Assembly: GCA_902538495.1 (NCBI GenBank)
Contig: CACBFJ010000002.1
Coordinates: 1-64,000 of the forward strand
Source of the DNA: an uncultured Pelagibacteraceae bacterium
Lineage (GTDB): Bacteria > Pseudomonadota > Alphaproteobacteria > Pelagibacterales > Pelagibacteraceae
Direction: 5' to 3'
DNA: 64,000 nt
Both the position numbers and the translations under genes were made by a program. This document shows, in pieces, positions 55,070 through 64,000 of the stretch (within the stretch, counting starts at the first letter, position 1; each line of letters opens with the position of its first letter). The notes beneath the pieces are model-generated. The model worked only from the letters and a program-made list of their open reading frames with translations, searched no databases and was not told the origin of the DNA.

Positions 55070-56983
55070 TTAAGATACTTTGTTTAGTGCAGAAAAATTT
55101 TTTAAAAATAAATCTAGTTTCATATTTTCTTGTTTATTAGAATTTAATCTTCTAATGGTTACACTCTTACTGTCAACTTCTTTTTTACCACAAATTAGTA
55201 GAATTGGTATTTTTGCTAAAGAATGTTCTCTTATTTTATAATTTAGATTATGTTTTTTTAAGTCAACAATTGAACTTATGCCTGCATCTTTTATTTTTTT
55301 AGTCACTTCTTTTGCATAGTTCTCAAAGTCTTCTGAAATAGGTATTACAACAGTTTGTAAAGGAGAAATCCAAAATGGGAATTTGCCAGCATAATTTTCA
55401 ATTAATATTCCAATAAATCTCTCAAGCGAACCAAACATTGCTCTATGTAACATGACTGGCACTTTTTTTGCTCCATCCTTATCCACATAGGAAGCATCTA
55501 ATCTCCCTGGTAAATTTAAATCGACTTGCACTGTCCCACATTGCCAATCTCTACCAATTGCGTCTCTTAAAACAAATTCAATTTTAGGTCCATAGAAAGC
55601 ACCTTCCCCTTTATTGATGCTATATTCAAGTTTGGTAGCTTTTACTGCTTCCAATAAAGAGGCCTCTGCTTTATCCCAAACGTGATCTTCACCGACTCTT
55701 ATCTCGGGTCTGTCTGCGTATTTCAAAATAACATTTTCAAATCCTAAATCTTTATAAATATCTAAAATTAAATTTGTTACATTTAAACATTCGCTTGTAA
55801 TTTGATCCTCTGAGCAGAAAATATGCGCATCATCTTGAGTAAAAGCTCTCACTCTTAAGAGGCCATGTAGTGCACCTGAAGGTTCATATCTATGGACTTT
55901 TCCGAATTCTGTAATTCTTAATGGTAAATCTCTGTAACTTTTGAGACCTTGATTAAAAACTTGAATATGACCTGGACAATTCATTGGTTTGATAGCGAAA
56001 ACTTTTTCATCAGGTGTTTGAGATGTGTACATGTTTTCCCCATATTTTTCCCAGTGACCGGATTTTTCCCAAAGTAATCTGTCTAATACCTCTGGAGTAT
56101 TTACTTCTTTATATCCTGCTTTATCTTGTTTGGCTCTTAAATAACTAATAAGTTTTTGAAAAAGTGCCCAACCTTTTTCATGCCAAAAAACAGAGCCAGG
56201 ACTTTCCTCTCTAAAATGAAATAAATCCATTTCTTTACCCAATTTTCTATGATCTCTTTTCTCAGCCTCTTCAATTCTTCTTAAATAATCATCTAAGTCT
56301 TTTTTAGTTGCCCAACCAGTTCCATAAATTCTTTGAAGCATTTCATTATTAGAGTCCCCACGCCAATATGCTCCTGATACTTTAGTAAGTTTAAAAGCTT
56401 TACCAATTTTACCAGAAGATAACAAATGTGGCCCTCGACATAAATCATGCCAAGTATCACCGTGATGGTAAATTGAAAGCTCCTCACTTTCAGGAATACT
56501 TTTGATGATTTCTGCCTTATAATTTTCTCCAATCTTTTTGAAATGCTTAATTGCTTTATCTCTATCCCAAACTTCTCTTCTTGTTTTTACGTCTTTGTCA
56601 ATTATTTCTGACATTCTTTTCTCAATTTTTTTAAGATCTTCATCAGTAAATGGATCTTTTCTTGCAAAATCATAATAAAATCCATTTTCTATCACTGGTC
56701 CAATGGTAACTTGGGTTCCAGGATATAGTTCTTGAACAGCCATAGCCATAATGTGAGCAGCATCATGTCTAATGACTTCTAGTCCCTCTGGATCTTTTGC
56801 GGTAAAAATTTTTACTAAAGAGTCTTCTTTAATCAAAAAGTATAAATCTTTGAGCTCACCATTTACACTCATTATCAAGGCTTCTTTATAAAGAGATTTA
56901 CTTATTTTTTCTGCAATTTCTAAACCTGTAACCTCTTTTGGAAACTTAAGATTATTTCCATCTGGTAATTTTATTGTAAGCAT
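55070..56983 (-). CDS. thrS: Threonyl-tRNA synthetase
   Basis: 637 aa. TGS domain at the N-terminus (LTIKLPDGNNLKFPKEVTG), editing domain (HDAAHIMAMAVQELYPGTQV with HxxxH-type residues; WHDLCRGPHL), and class II core (MNCPGHIQVF, RITEFGKVHRYEPSGALHGL, GFENVILKYADRPE, ERFIGILIENYAGKFPFW). C-terminal anticodon domain. The zinc ligands Cys (NCPGH) and His are present. Next to infC-rpmI-rplT, as in many bacteria. Confidence 0.97.
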   Translation of the reverse strand: MLTIKLPDGNNLKFPKEVTGLEIAEKISKSLYKEALIMSVNGELKDLYFLIKEDSLVKIFTAKDPEGLEVIRHDAAHIMAMAVQELYPGTQVTIGPVIENGFYYDFARKDPFTDEDLKKIEKRMSEIIDKDVKTRREVWDRDKAIKHFKKIGENYKAEIIKSIPESEELSIYHHGDTWHDLCRGPHLLSSGKIGKAFKLTKVSGAYWRGDSNNEMLQRIYGTGWATKKDLDDYLRRIEEAEKRDHRKLGKEMDLFHFREESPGSVFWHEKGWALFQKLISYLRAKQDKAGYKEVNTPEVLDRLLWEKSGHWEKYGENMYTSQTPDEKVFAIKPMNCPGHIQVFNQGLKSYRDLPLRITEFGKVHRYEPSGALHGLLRVRAFTQDDAHIFCSEDQITSECLNVTNLILDIYKDLGFENVILKYADRPEIRVGEDHVWDKAEASLLEAVKATKLEYSINKGEGAFYGPKIEFVLRDAIGRDWQCGTVQVDLNLPGRLDASYVDKDGAKKVPVMLHRAMFGSLERFIGILIENYAGKFPFWISPLQTVVIPISEDFENYAKEVTKKIKDAGISSIVDLKKHNLNYKIREHSLAKIPILLICGKKEVDSKSVTIRRLNSNKQENMKLDLFLKNFSALNKVS

Positions 56984-58138
56984 TTAATTAACTAATTTTT
57001 TATATTCTGAATAAGTAGAAAAGCACATTTTTTCAACATTAAATTTTTTTACAATGTTTTTTCTACCTTCAATACCCATAGTTTTCAATAAGCTTTCGTC
57101 CATAGTCAAAGCTTGGATTATTTTTTTACTTAAAGATTTTGGATCTCCAGACTCAAACAATAAACCTGTCTTTTCATTAATCACAGTTTCATTTGATCCA
57201 CCGATATTACTAGCAATTATGAGCTTTTCCATTGATTGGGCTTCTACTGCAACTCGTCCAAATGCCTCCGGTTCAATTGATGCTGAAACAATTATATCAG
57301 AAACTTTATAAGCCAGAGCCATATTTTTACAAGAGTCAATAAATTTTATTTGGTTAGAAATTTTGAATTGTTCACAAAGATGATGTAACTTTTTTCTATA
57401 CGCATCTCGTCCTTGATCATTACCCAAGACTACCGCGTAAAATGCTTCGTAACCTAATTCAATGTTAACCAAATTTATGGCTTCAATAAATAGTTCCTGA
57501 CCTTTCCAGGATGTTAATCTACCAGGTAACAAAATAATTTTTTTATTTTCTAATATACCCCATTCGTTCAATAATTTTTTTTCATCCTTTTCTAACATTG
57601 TGCTGGAGTCAAAATAATCAACATTTACACCTCTAAATATTACAAGTAATTTTTTTTTTACATCAATGAGATCTGAATATTTTTCTTTAATGTGGGAAAA
57701 AATAAAATTAGATCCAGCTATAACAAGGTCTGATCTAACCATAACCGAATTATAAAATTTTTTGATTTTTCCATTGAAATTATATGTACCATGGAAAGTT
57801 GTTACAAATTTTCTTCCCGTTAATTTAGTTGCAACTAAGCAAGACCAAGCTGGTGCTCTACTTCGAGCGTGAACTATGGATATATTGTAAAATAAAATAA
57901 TAAAAACTAAAATTATTGAGTTTAATAAAATTAAAAAAGGATTTTTGCTATGGACAGGTAATCTAATCAATTTTACTTTTTTCCTATCTATAAATTTTGT
58001 TAGCTCACCACCACTTGTAACTATGAAAGATTTGCAGTTATTTTCTGGAAGATAATGAGCAATATCATAACAACCGGTTTCAGCTCCCCCGTAGCCTAGT
58101 TTGGGGATAACTTGTAAAACTTTTAAATTAAATGACAT
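56984..58138 (-). CDS. Glycosyltransferase family 4 protein
   Basis: 384 aa GT-B glycosyltransferase. N-terminal QVIPKLGYGGAETGCYDIA, then VHARSRAPAWSCLVATKLTG, and the C-terminal donor site with LLPGRLTSWKGQELFIEA, IVSASIEPEAFGRVAVEAQS (E-x7-E motif) and GLLFESGDPKSL. The acceptor is not predictable; LPS or other envelope glycan is likely. The thrS ATG is directly downstream with no gap. A hydrophobic patch near residues 67-85 suggests membrane association. Confidence 0.88.
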   Translation of the reverse strand: MSFNLKVLQVIPKLGYGGAETGCYDIAHYLPENNCKSFIVTSGGELTKFIDRKKVKLIRLPVHSKNPFLILLNSIILVFIILFYNISIVHARSRAPAWSCLVATKLTGRKFVTTFHGTYNFNGKIKKFYNSVMVRSDLVIAGSNFIFSHIKEKYSDLIDVKKKLLVIFRGVNVDYFDSSTMLEKDEKKLLNEWGILENKKIILLPGRLTSWKGQELFIEAINLVNIELGYEAFYAVVLGNDQGRDAYRKKLHHLCEQFKISNQIKFIDSCKNMALAYKVSDIIVSASIEPEAFGRVAVEAQSMEKLIIASNIGGSNETVINEKTGLLFESGDPKSLSKKIIQALTMDESLLKTMGIEGRKNIVKKFNVEKMCFSTYSEYKKLVN

Positions 58139-58180
58139 CAGAATTAATTATATAATAATCGAAATAACTAATAAACTTTT

Positions 58181-58927
58181 ATGACTAAGTTTAAATACTT
58201 AAAACTAACAAAAACTAAAAGAATAAGATATTTGACGAATTTTAAGAAGAAAAACACTTATCTTGTTTTTCTTCATGGTTTTAAATCAGACCTAGAAGGT
58301 CAAAAACCTAAAACTTTTTTAAGATTTGCAAAGAAAAATAATTTGGGTTTTTTGGCTTTAGAATATTCTGGCCATGGAAAATCATCAGGAAAATTTATTG
58401 ATGGGAATATAACCAAATGGACAAATGAAACTTCTCAACTAATTAGAAAAATTGTCAAAAAAAATAACATAATATTAATTGGGTCAAGCATGGGTTCTTG
58501 GATTTCATTAAATCAATTTAAATATTTTAAGAAACAAATCGTTGGTTTTTTAGGAATTGGGTCAGCACCCGAATTTCTAGAACACTTAATGTGGAGAAAA
58601 TTTACAAAAAAAATTAAATCGGAAATTATTAAAAATGGCATATATTCTCTTAAATATGGTGACTACACTTATCCAATTACTTTTCAATTATTAAATGATG
58701 GAAAAAAGAACAAAGTTTTAAACAAAAAAATAAATCATAATGTAAATGTTACAATGGTTCATGGGAGTAAAGATGAGTCTGTTCCCGTAATTTACTCAAA
58801 AAAAATTTTGAAAATGTTTAAATCGAAAAAAAAGAAATTAGTAATTTTAAAAAACGGTGATCATAGTTTGTCTTCACCTAAATGGCTTAAAATATTGAAA
58901 AGAGAATTAAAATTAATGATTAACTAA
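58181..58927 (+). CDS. Alpha/beta hydrolase (ABHD10-like)
   Basis: 248-aa serine hydrolase: oxyanion FLHGFKSDLEGQK, ALEYSGHGKSSG, nucleophile elbow IGSSMGSWISL, acid HGSKDESVP and His in NGDHSLSS. The triad is complete. The SGHGxSxG segment and overall size resemble the mitochondrial ABHD10 acyl-protein thioesterase group found in alphaproteobacteria. No signal peptide. The 3' end overlaps convergent gltB by 8 nt. Confidence 0.85.
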   Translation: MTKFKYLKLTKTKRIRYLTNFKKKNTYLVFLHGFKSDLEGQKPKTFLRFAKKNNLGFLALEYSGHGKSSGKFIDGNITKWTNETSQLIRKIVKKNNIILIGSSMGSWISLNQFKYFKKQIVGFLGIGSAPEFLEHLMWRKFTKKIKSEIIKNGIYSLKYGDYTYPITFQLLNDGKKNKVLNKKINHNVNVTMVHGSKDESVPVIYSKKILKMFKSKKKKLVILKNGDHSLSSPKWLKILKRELKLMIN

Positions 58928-61900
58928 CTTTTTGTATTTTTGTTTTTGTAGAAATTGGATTTTTAAGCTTATCTATCATTTCTTTTGGACAAACTTGTAC
59001 AAAATTCTTTAACTCGTTGTCAAAATCATCAATTATTTTTTTTGACAAATTAGATCCAGTTTCATTACTGTGTTCGAGTACTAATTCTTTTAAAAATTTT
59101 GACCAATATTCGGTCTCTACATTTTGCCATACGACTGAGTCAGGGTTTACTTTTTTTTCAAATTCTTTTGATTTATCATAAATAAAAGCCATACCCCCTG
59201 TCATGCCAGCTGCAAAATTATCACCAACATCTCCAAGAATCACTGCCGTTCCACCTGTCATATATTCACAACCATTTGAGTCACAACCTTCGACAACAGT
59301 TATTGCACCAGAATTTCTTACTGCAAATCTATCGCCAGCTTGACCGGCTGCAAAGAGTTTACCTGAAGTTGCACCATAAAGAACTGTGTTACCAATAATA
59401 GTATTCTCATTTGAAATTAAATTACTTTCATCAGGAAGTTTTATTGAAATGGTAGCTCCTGATAAACCTTTACCAACGTAATCATTTGCATCACCTTTTA
59501 AATTAAGCTTAAGTCCTTTTGCCGTAAATGCCCCAAAAGATTGTCCAGCTGAACCTTTAAAATCAAGAATTAAAAAATTTTCCTCTAATTTTTCATAACC
59601 ATATTTTTTATACAAGTGATGTGAAATTCTAGTACCTACAGCTCTATTAGTATTTTGAATTAAAAACTCATTATTTATTTCCTCAGAATTATCTAAAGCC
59701 TTTTCTATTTGAGGCCAAATCTCTTGATCCAGCGTATCTGGAACTACGTTAATTTCCGATATCTCACAGTACCTCTTGTTATTACCAGGGTCTGCTTGTA
59801 CAAATAGTGGATTAAGATCTAAATCATCTAGATTAGGCGAGGCTTTACTAACTTGCATCAATAAATCTGTTCGACCGATAACTTCATTTAAAGATTTAAA
59901 ACCAAGTGAAGCTAAAATTTCTCTTACCTCTGTAGCGATAAACGTAAATAAATTTACTACTTTATCAGGAGTTCCAGTAAATTTTTCTCTTAGTTTTTCA
60001 TCTTGTGTACATACTCCTACAGGACAAGTATTTGAATGACATTGCCTTACCATAATGCAACCCATCGCCACTAAAGCAGTAGTTGCTACACCATATTCCT
60101 CTGCACCCATCATAGCTGCAATAACAACGTCTCTTCCCGTTTTAATGCCTCCATCAGTTCTTAAGGTAACTTTGTGTCTTAGATTATTTAATGTCAAAAC
60201 TTGATTTGCCTCTGTAAGTCCCATCTCCCAAGGAATGCCTACATATTTTACACTCGTTTGTGGTGTAGCTCCAGTTCCTCCATTATGTCCTGAAATTAAA
60301 ATTATATCAGCTTTAGCTTTTGCCACTCCAGCTGCAATGGTACCTACGCCTGATGACGCAACTAATTTAACTCCAATTCGTGCCTTTGGGTTAATTTGTT
60401 TTAAATCATAAATAAGCTGAGCTAAATCCTCAATTGAATAAATATCATGATGTGGAGGTGGAGAAATTAATGTTACGCCTGGCGTTGAATGTCTGAGCTT
60501 AGCAATTTCATCTGTTACTTTAAATCCTGGTAATTGACCACCCTCACCAGGTTTTGCACCTTGAGCAATTTTAATCTCAATTTCATTGCAATTGTTTAAA
60601 TAATTTATAGTTACACCAAATCTTGCCGATGCGATTTGCTTCACTCTCGAATTCGCACTATCACCAGAGTCCATGATTTTGAATCTATTTGAATCTTCAC
60701 CACCTTCTCCGCTGCAGGATGCACCTTTAATCCTATTCATCCCAATAGCCAAAGTTTCATGTGCCTCCTTAGATAATGCTCCATGAGACATACTTCCACT
60801 ACCGAATCTCTTTAATATTTTTTCTATCGGTTCAACCTCAGAAATTTGAATAGATGGGCCTAATTTTTTTTTTCTGAAATCAATCAAATCCCTCAAATTA
60901 ATTGGTGGCAAGTTATATATTCCCTCAGCATATTTTTTATATGCTAAATAAGAATTTGAACCCACTGCACTCTGTAATAAATGGATTAATCTGCCTTGAT
61001 ATTGATGTGTTTCTCCATTCTTTCTGTATCTATAAATACCACCAATAGGCAAAACCGTATCAGTGCTCTCAAATGCTTCTTTATGTATTGCACGTATTTT
61101 TTTTTCAATTCCTGACAATCCAATACCAGAAATTTTTGAGGTAACTCCTGGAAAATAATCATCAACTATTGATCTACTTAGACCAACAGTCTCAAAATTA
61201 CATCCACCCCTATAAGAACTTAAAACAGAGATACCCATTTTTGACATGATTTTTAACAATCCTGCATTCACTGATTTGACATACCTTTCGACACATTCAT
61301 CAAAACTATACTGACCAAATAACTTTTTCTCATGTCTTTGGTATAAACTATCAAAAGCTATATATGGATTAACTGTAGTTGCTCCAACTCCTATCAATGT
61401 TGCAAAAGAGTGCGTGTCTAACGCCTCACCAGATTGAACATTGATTGAAACATATCCTCTCAATTTTTTATCAATTAAAAAAGTATTAATCGCTCCAACG
61501 CATAACAACATCGGCATAGGCATTCTCTTATTTGAAATATCTTTGTCACTTAAAATTAATTGTGTCACACCCTGTCTAACAGCAATTTCTGACTCTTTTT
61601 GGATCCTTTTAATAGAGTCAAATAAATTTTGATCATTCGAAAAAGTACAATCTATAGAAACTGAGTTTTTGCCAAAAAAATTAATAAATTTATTAAATTG
61701 TGAATTTGATAAAACTGGGCTATTCAAAACATAAATATTTTCTTTCGTTAAAGTATCAAAATCTAAAATATTCCCAAGATTACCAAATCTAGTTTTCAAA
61801 CTCATAACTTTATTTTCTCTTAGAGAGTCAATCGGTGGGTTAGTCACTTGACTAAAGTTTTGTCTAAAAAAATGATAAAGTGGTCTGTATTTATCTGATA

Positions 61901-63425
61901 AAACTGCTAAAGGTGTATCATCACCCATAGAACCCGTTGCCTCTTTAGCATCTTCTGCCATTGGATGTAAAATTAACTCTAAGTCTTCTAAGCTTATTCC
62001 AAAAGTGTGTTGTCGTCTCCTTAGATCTTCACCATCAAAATTATGTTTCTCATTAGAAATGAATAATTTTTCATCTAAATCTATTATCTGAGAATTAAAA
62101 TGTTTATATTCTTTCGCTAAATAGTCTTTAATTTGGTTATTCGTAAATAATTTACCTTTTTCAATTCTAACACCAATTATCTCACCAGGACCTAGTCTAC
62201 CTTTTGATAAAATTCTTTTTTCATTTAATTCAATCATTCCAGTTTCAGATCCAGCAAAGAGAAACTTATCTTTTGTGATTGCGTATCTTAAGGGTCTTAA
62301 ACCATTACGGTCATTTGCTGCAATAACCCATTCATTATCTGTTGCAGCAATTGCAGCAGGACCATCCCAAGGTTCCATAGTGCTATTTAAAAAATTAAAC
62401 AGTTGTTGATGGTTTTTTGGTAGAGTTTTATTTCTTTTTGACCAAGCATCAGGTATCATCATTAATTTTGCTAAAGGAGCGGGTTGACCTGATTTATTTA
62501 ATAACTCAAAAACATTATCTAGGGCTGCAGAGTCTGAAACTCCTTTTTGTATAACAGGCTTTAAATTTTCAATATTTTCAAAAAAAGGACTACTCATCTC
62601 CTGTTCATGAACTCTCATCCAGTTTTTGTTTCCTTTATAGGTATTAATTTCACCATTATGGGCGACTGCTCTAAACGGTTGAGCCAAACTCCAGCTCGGA
62701 GCGGTATTGGTTGAGAATCTCTGATGAAAAATTGCAAATCTTGAAATAAATCTCTCATCCTTTAAATCCAAGAAAAAATCTGAAATAGCCTCAGCTAAAA
62801 ACATGCCTTTATAGATAATTGATTTAGCGCTTATTGAACAAATATAAAAATTATTTAATGATAAATTGAATGCTTTATTCTCAATTTTTTTTCTTGTTTC
62901 ATAAATTTTTCTTTCAAGATCTTTATCAATTAAATTTTTATTATTTGCTTTGAAAAGCACTTGAATTATCTCTGGCATAGTTTGAAGAGCCTTTTCTCCT
63001 AAAACTTTCGGATTTACAGGCACCTGCCTCCAACCATAAATACTAAAATTGTTTTTGGTTAATTCACTTTCTACAATTGTTTTACAGCTTTCCTGTGAAG
63101 CATAATCATTCCTAGGTAAAAAAATCATCCCAACACAAATATCAGAACCATCGTGTGTGTGACCTGTAACTTCTATTTTTTCAACAAAAAAATCTTTAGG
63201 TATTTCTAAATGTATGCCTGCCCCATCACCCGTTTTTCCATCAGCATCAACGGCTCCTCGATGCCAAACAGCTTTTAAAGCTTCAATTCCATATTCTACA
63301 ACTTCTCTTGATTTTTTTCCCTCTGTCGATGCAATTAACCCTACTCCACATGCATCATGTTCCATTTCTTTAGAATAAACATTATTTTTTGTAAGTAATT
63401 CTAAATTTTTTTTATAAGTACTCAT
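58920..63425 (-). CDS. gltB: Glutamate synthase large subunit
   Basis: 1501 aa, NADPH-type GOGAT alpha. A short propeptide ends before the Ntn Cys in HDACGVGLIAS (about residue 26). Then the glutaminase domain (WHRGAVDADGKTGDGAG; RFSTNTAPSWSLAQPFR), central domain, FMN domain (GEGGEDSNRF, KPGEGGQLPG, GHNGGTGATP) with the 3Fe-4S cysteines in CIMVRQCHSNTC, and a C-terminal beta-helix (GCDSNGCEYMTGGTAVILG). It follows gltD, sharing one base (TAATG). It makes two glutamates from glutamine and 2-oxoglutarate. Confidence 0.97.
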   Translation of the reverse strand: MSTYKKNLELLTKNNVYSKEMEHDACGVGLIASTEGKKSREVVEYGIEALKAVWHRGAVDADGKTGDGAGIHLEIPKDFFVEKIEVTGHTHDGSDICVGMIFLPRNDYASQESCKTIVESELTKNNFSIYGWRQVPVNPKVLGEKALQTMPEIIQVLFKANNKNLIDKDLERKIYETRKKIENKAFNLSLNNFYICSISAKSIIYKGMFLAEAISDFFLDLKDERFISRFAIFHQRFSTNTAPSWSLAQPFRAVAHNGEINTYKGNKNWMRVHEQEMSSPFFENIENLKPVIQKGVSDSAALDNVFELLNKSGQPAPLAKLMMIPDAWSKRNKTLPKNHQQLFNFLNSTMEPWDGPAAIAATDNEWVIAANDRNGLRPLRYAITKDKFLFAGSETGMIELNEKRILSKGRLGPGEIIGVRIEKGKLFTNNQIKDYLAKEYKHFNSQIIDLDEKLFISNEKHNFDGEDLRRRQHTFGISLEDLELILHPMAEDAKEATGSMGDDTPLAVLSDKYRPLYHFFRQNFSQVTNPPIDSLRENKVMSLKTRFGNLGNILDFDTLTKENIYVLNSPVLSNSQFNKFINFFGKNSVSIDCTFSNDQNLFDSIKRIQKESEIAVRQGVTQLILSDKDISNKRMPMPMLLCVGAINTFLIDKKLRGYVSINVQSGEALDTHSFATLIGVGATTVNPYIAFDSLYQRHEKKLFGQYSFDECVERYVKSVNAGLLKIMSKMGISVLSSYRGGCNFETVGLSRSIVDDYFPGVTSKISGIGLSGIEKKIRAIHKEAFESTDTVLPIGGIYRYRKNGETHQYQGRLIHLLQSAVGSNSYLAYKKYAEGIYNLPPINLRDLIDFRKKKLGPSIQISEVEPIEKILKRFGSGSMSHGALSKEAHETLAIGMNRIKGASCSGEGGEDSNRFKIMDSGDSANSRVKQIASARFGVTINYLNNCNEIEIKIAQGAKPGEGGQLPGFKVTDEIAKLRHSTPGVTLISPPPHHDIYSIEDLAQLIYDLKQINPKARIGVKLVASSGVGTIAAGVAKAKADIILISGHNGGTGATPQTSVKYVGIPWEMGLTEANQVLTLNNLRHKVTLRTDGGIKTGRDVVIAAMMGAEEYGVATTALVAMGCIMVRQCHSNTCPVGVCTQDEKLREKFTGTPDKVVNLFTFIATEVREILASLGFKSLNEVIGRTDLLMQVSKASPNLDDLDLNPLFVQADPGNNKRYCEISEINVVPDTLDQEIWPQIEKALDNSEEINNEFLIQNTNRAVGTRISHHLYKKYGYEKLEENFLILDFKGSAGQSFGAFTAKGLKLNLKGDANDYVGKGLSGATISIKLPDESNLISNENTIIGNTVLYGATSGKLFAAGQAGDRFAVRNSGAITVVEGCDSNGCEYMTGGTAVILGDVGDNFAAGMTGGMAFIYDKSKEFEKKVNPDSVVWQNVETEYWSKFLKELVLEHSNETGSNLSKKIIDDFDNELKNFVQVCPKEMIDKLKNPISTKTKIQKVS

Positions 63426-64000
63426 TATGCGACTTTTGAATTTTTTAATTCTATATTTTCAAGATAAGACTTGATTGACAACGCAGCATCCCTTCCATCT
63501 TTTATTGCCCATACCACTAAAGATGCACCTCTTACAATATCTCCAGCAGCAAAAACACCTTTGATATTTGTCTCCATGGTATCAAAATCAGCTTTTATTG
63601 TTCCCCATTTTGTAACTTGTAACTCTTGCGCTTCAAATAATAATGGCAAGTTTTCAGGATCAAATCCTAAAGCTTTTATTACCATATCTGCTTTAATTTC
63701 AAATTCAGATCCTTGTTTAACTTCTGGTCTTCTTCTACCTGAGTCATCTGGATCTCCAAGTTGGATTTGATCTACAATTAATTTTTCGATTTTATTTTTT
63801 CCTATAAATTCTTTTGGACTACACAACCAAACAAATTCAACACCTTCCTCTTCTGCGTTAGCTACTTCTCTTGAAGATCCAGGCATATTATCTTTATCTC
63901 TTCTATATAAGCATTTAACCGAGTTAGCTTTTTGTCTTACTGAGGTTCGAACACAATCCATTGCTGTGTCCCCACCTCCAATAACTACAACATCTTTACC
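63425..64000 (-). CDS. gltD: Glutamate synthase small subunit (partial, N-terminus outside window)
   Basis: The C-terminal part of the FAD/NADPH-binding beta subunit. The frame runs to the window edge as KDVVVIGGGDTAMDCVRTS, the NADPH-binding GxGxxA-type motif. Then YRRDKDNMPGSSREVANAEE, KALGFDPENLP and VFAAGDIVRGASLVVWAIKDGRDAA (FAD second site). About 190 residues are visible. gltD precedes gltB and is coupled to it by TAATG. Confidence 0.95.
   Translation of the reverse strand, partial: GKDVVVIGGGDTAMDCVRTSVRQKANSVKCLYRRDKDNMPGSSREVANAEEEGVEFVWLCSPKEFIGKNKIEKLIVDQIQLGDPDDSGRRRPEVKQGSEFEIKADMVIKALGFDPENLPLLFEAQELQVTKWGTIKADFDTMETNIKGVFAAGDIVRGASLVVWAIKDGRDAALSIKSYLENIELKNSKVA

Overview
This window looks like chromosome from a streamlined, AT-rich alphaproteobacterium of the SAR11/Pelagibacterales type. 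The reasons are the very low G+C, the lysine- and isoleucine-rich proteins, and the dense packing: start/stop overlaps such as ATGA and TAATG are common, and five convergent pairs overlap at their 3' ends. Several alphaproteobacterial gene orders are present: rpsA-ihfB-pyrF-trpFBA-accD-folC, murA-DUF2948-hisD-infA, bolA-DnaJ-cobS-cobT and hisS-hisZ-hisG. No IS element, prophage, CRISPR array or rRNA gene is visible. No stretch above 300 bases lacks a gene. The largest sparsely coded gap (20185-20456) holds a 33-codon ORF and two terminator-like hairpins.

Layout. 1-753: end of an NDUFA9-like epimerase gene running off the left edge. 0.8-13.2 kb (+): RNase D, the KDO/LPS genes kdsD-lptC-lptB, then aroA-cmk-rpsA-ihfB-pyrF-trpF-trpB-trpA-accD-folC as one overlapping run. 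13.2-16.9 kb (-): thioredoxin, then rmuC, a MGME1-like PD-(D/E)XK nuclease and an exonuclease I-like gene. 17-24.9 kb (-): hisS-hisZ-hisG behind tRNA-His, cspA, tRNA-Phe, infA, hisD, DUF2948, murA, dcd and two tiny genes. 25-33.3 kb: tRNA-Thr, a VTT membrane protein, rpmH-rnpA-yidD-yidC-argB, a HAD hydrolase, dapD-dapE, an HDAC-family deacetylase and a SET-domain protein. 33.2-37.4 kb (-): truA, fmt, def, a large secreted protein and a small membrane protein. 37.4-42.6 kb (+): aroK, aroB, DnaJ-like, cobS, cobT, with bolA convergent. 42.6-46 kb (-): RegB-like sensor kinase, gyrB, tRNA-Ser. 46.2-48.6 kb: a small surface-polysaccharide patch that includes a truncated nucleotidyltransferase. 48.6-58.1 kb (-): lepA, pheT-pheS, rplT-rpmI-infC-thrS and a GT4 glycosyltransferase. 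58.2-64 kb: alpha/beta hydrolase, gltB and partial gltD.

The genes are mostly core metabolism (aromatic amino acids, histidine, lysine, arginine, glutamate), translation and envelope. The strongest unusual signal is the trpFBA block. It sits at the usual alphaproteobacterial locus, yet TrpB and TrpA carry coordinated substitutions at active-site, channel and subunit-interface positions. Other enzymes nearby (Cmk, KdsD, AroA, AccD) also have altered key residues, so lineage-wide fast evolution is the main alternative explanation. Other points of interest are tRNA-His only 4 nt before hisS, an HDAC/SET gene pair, orphan CobS/CobT with a J-protein, a three-gene DNA-processing cluster, and five small ORFs.
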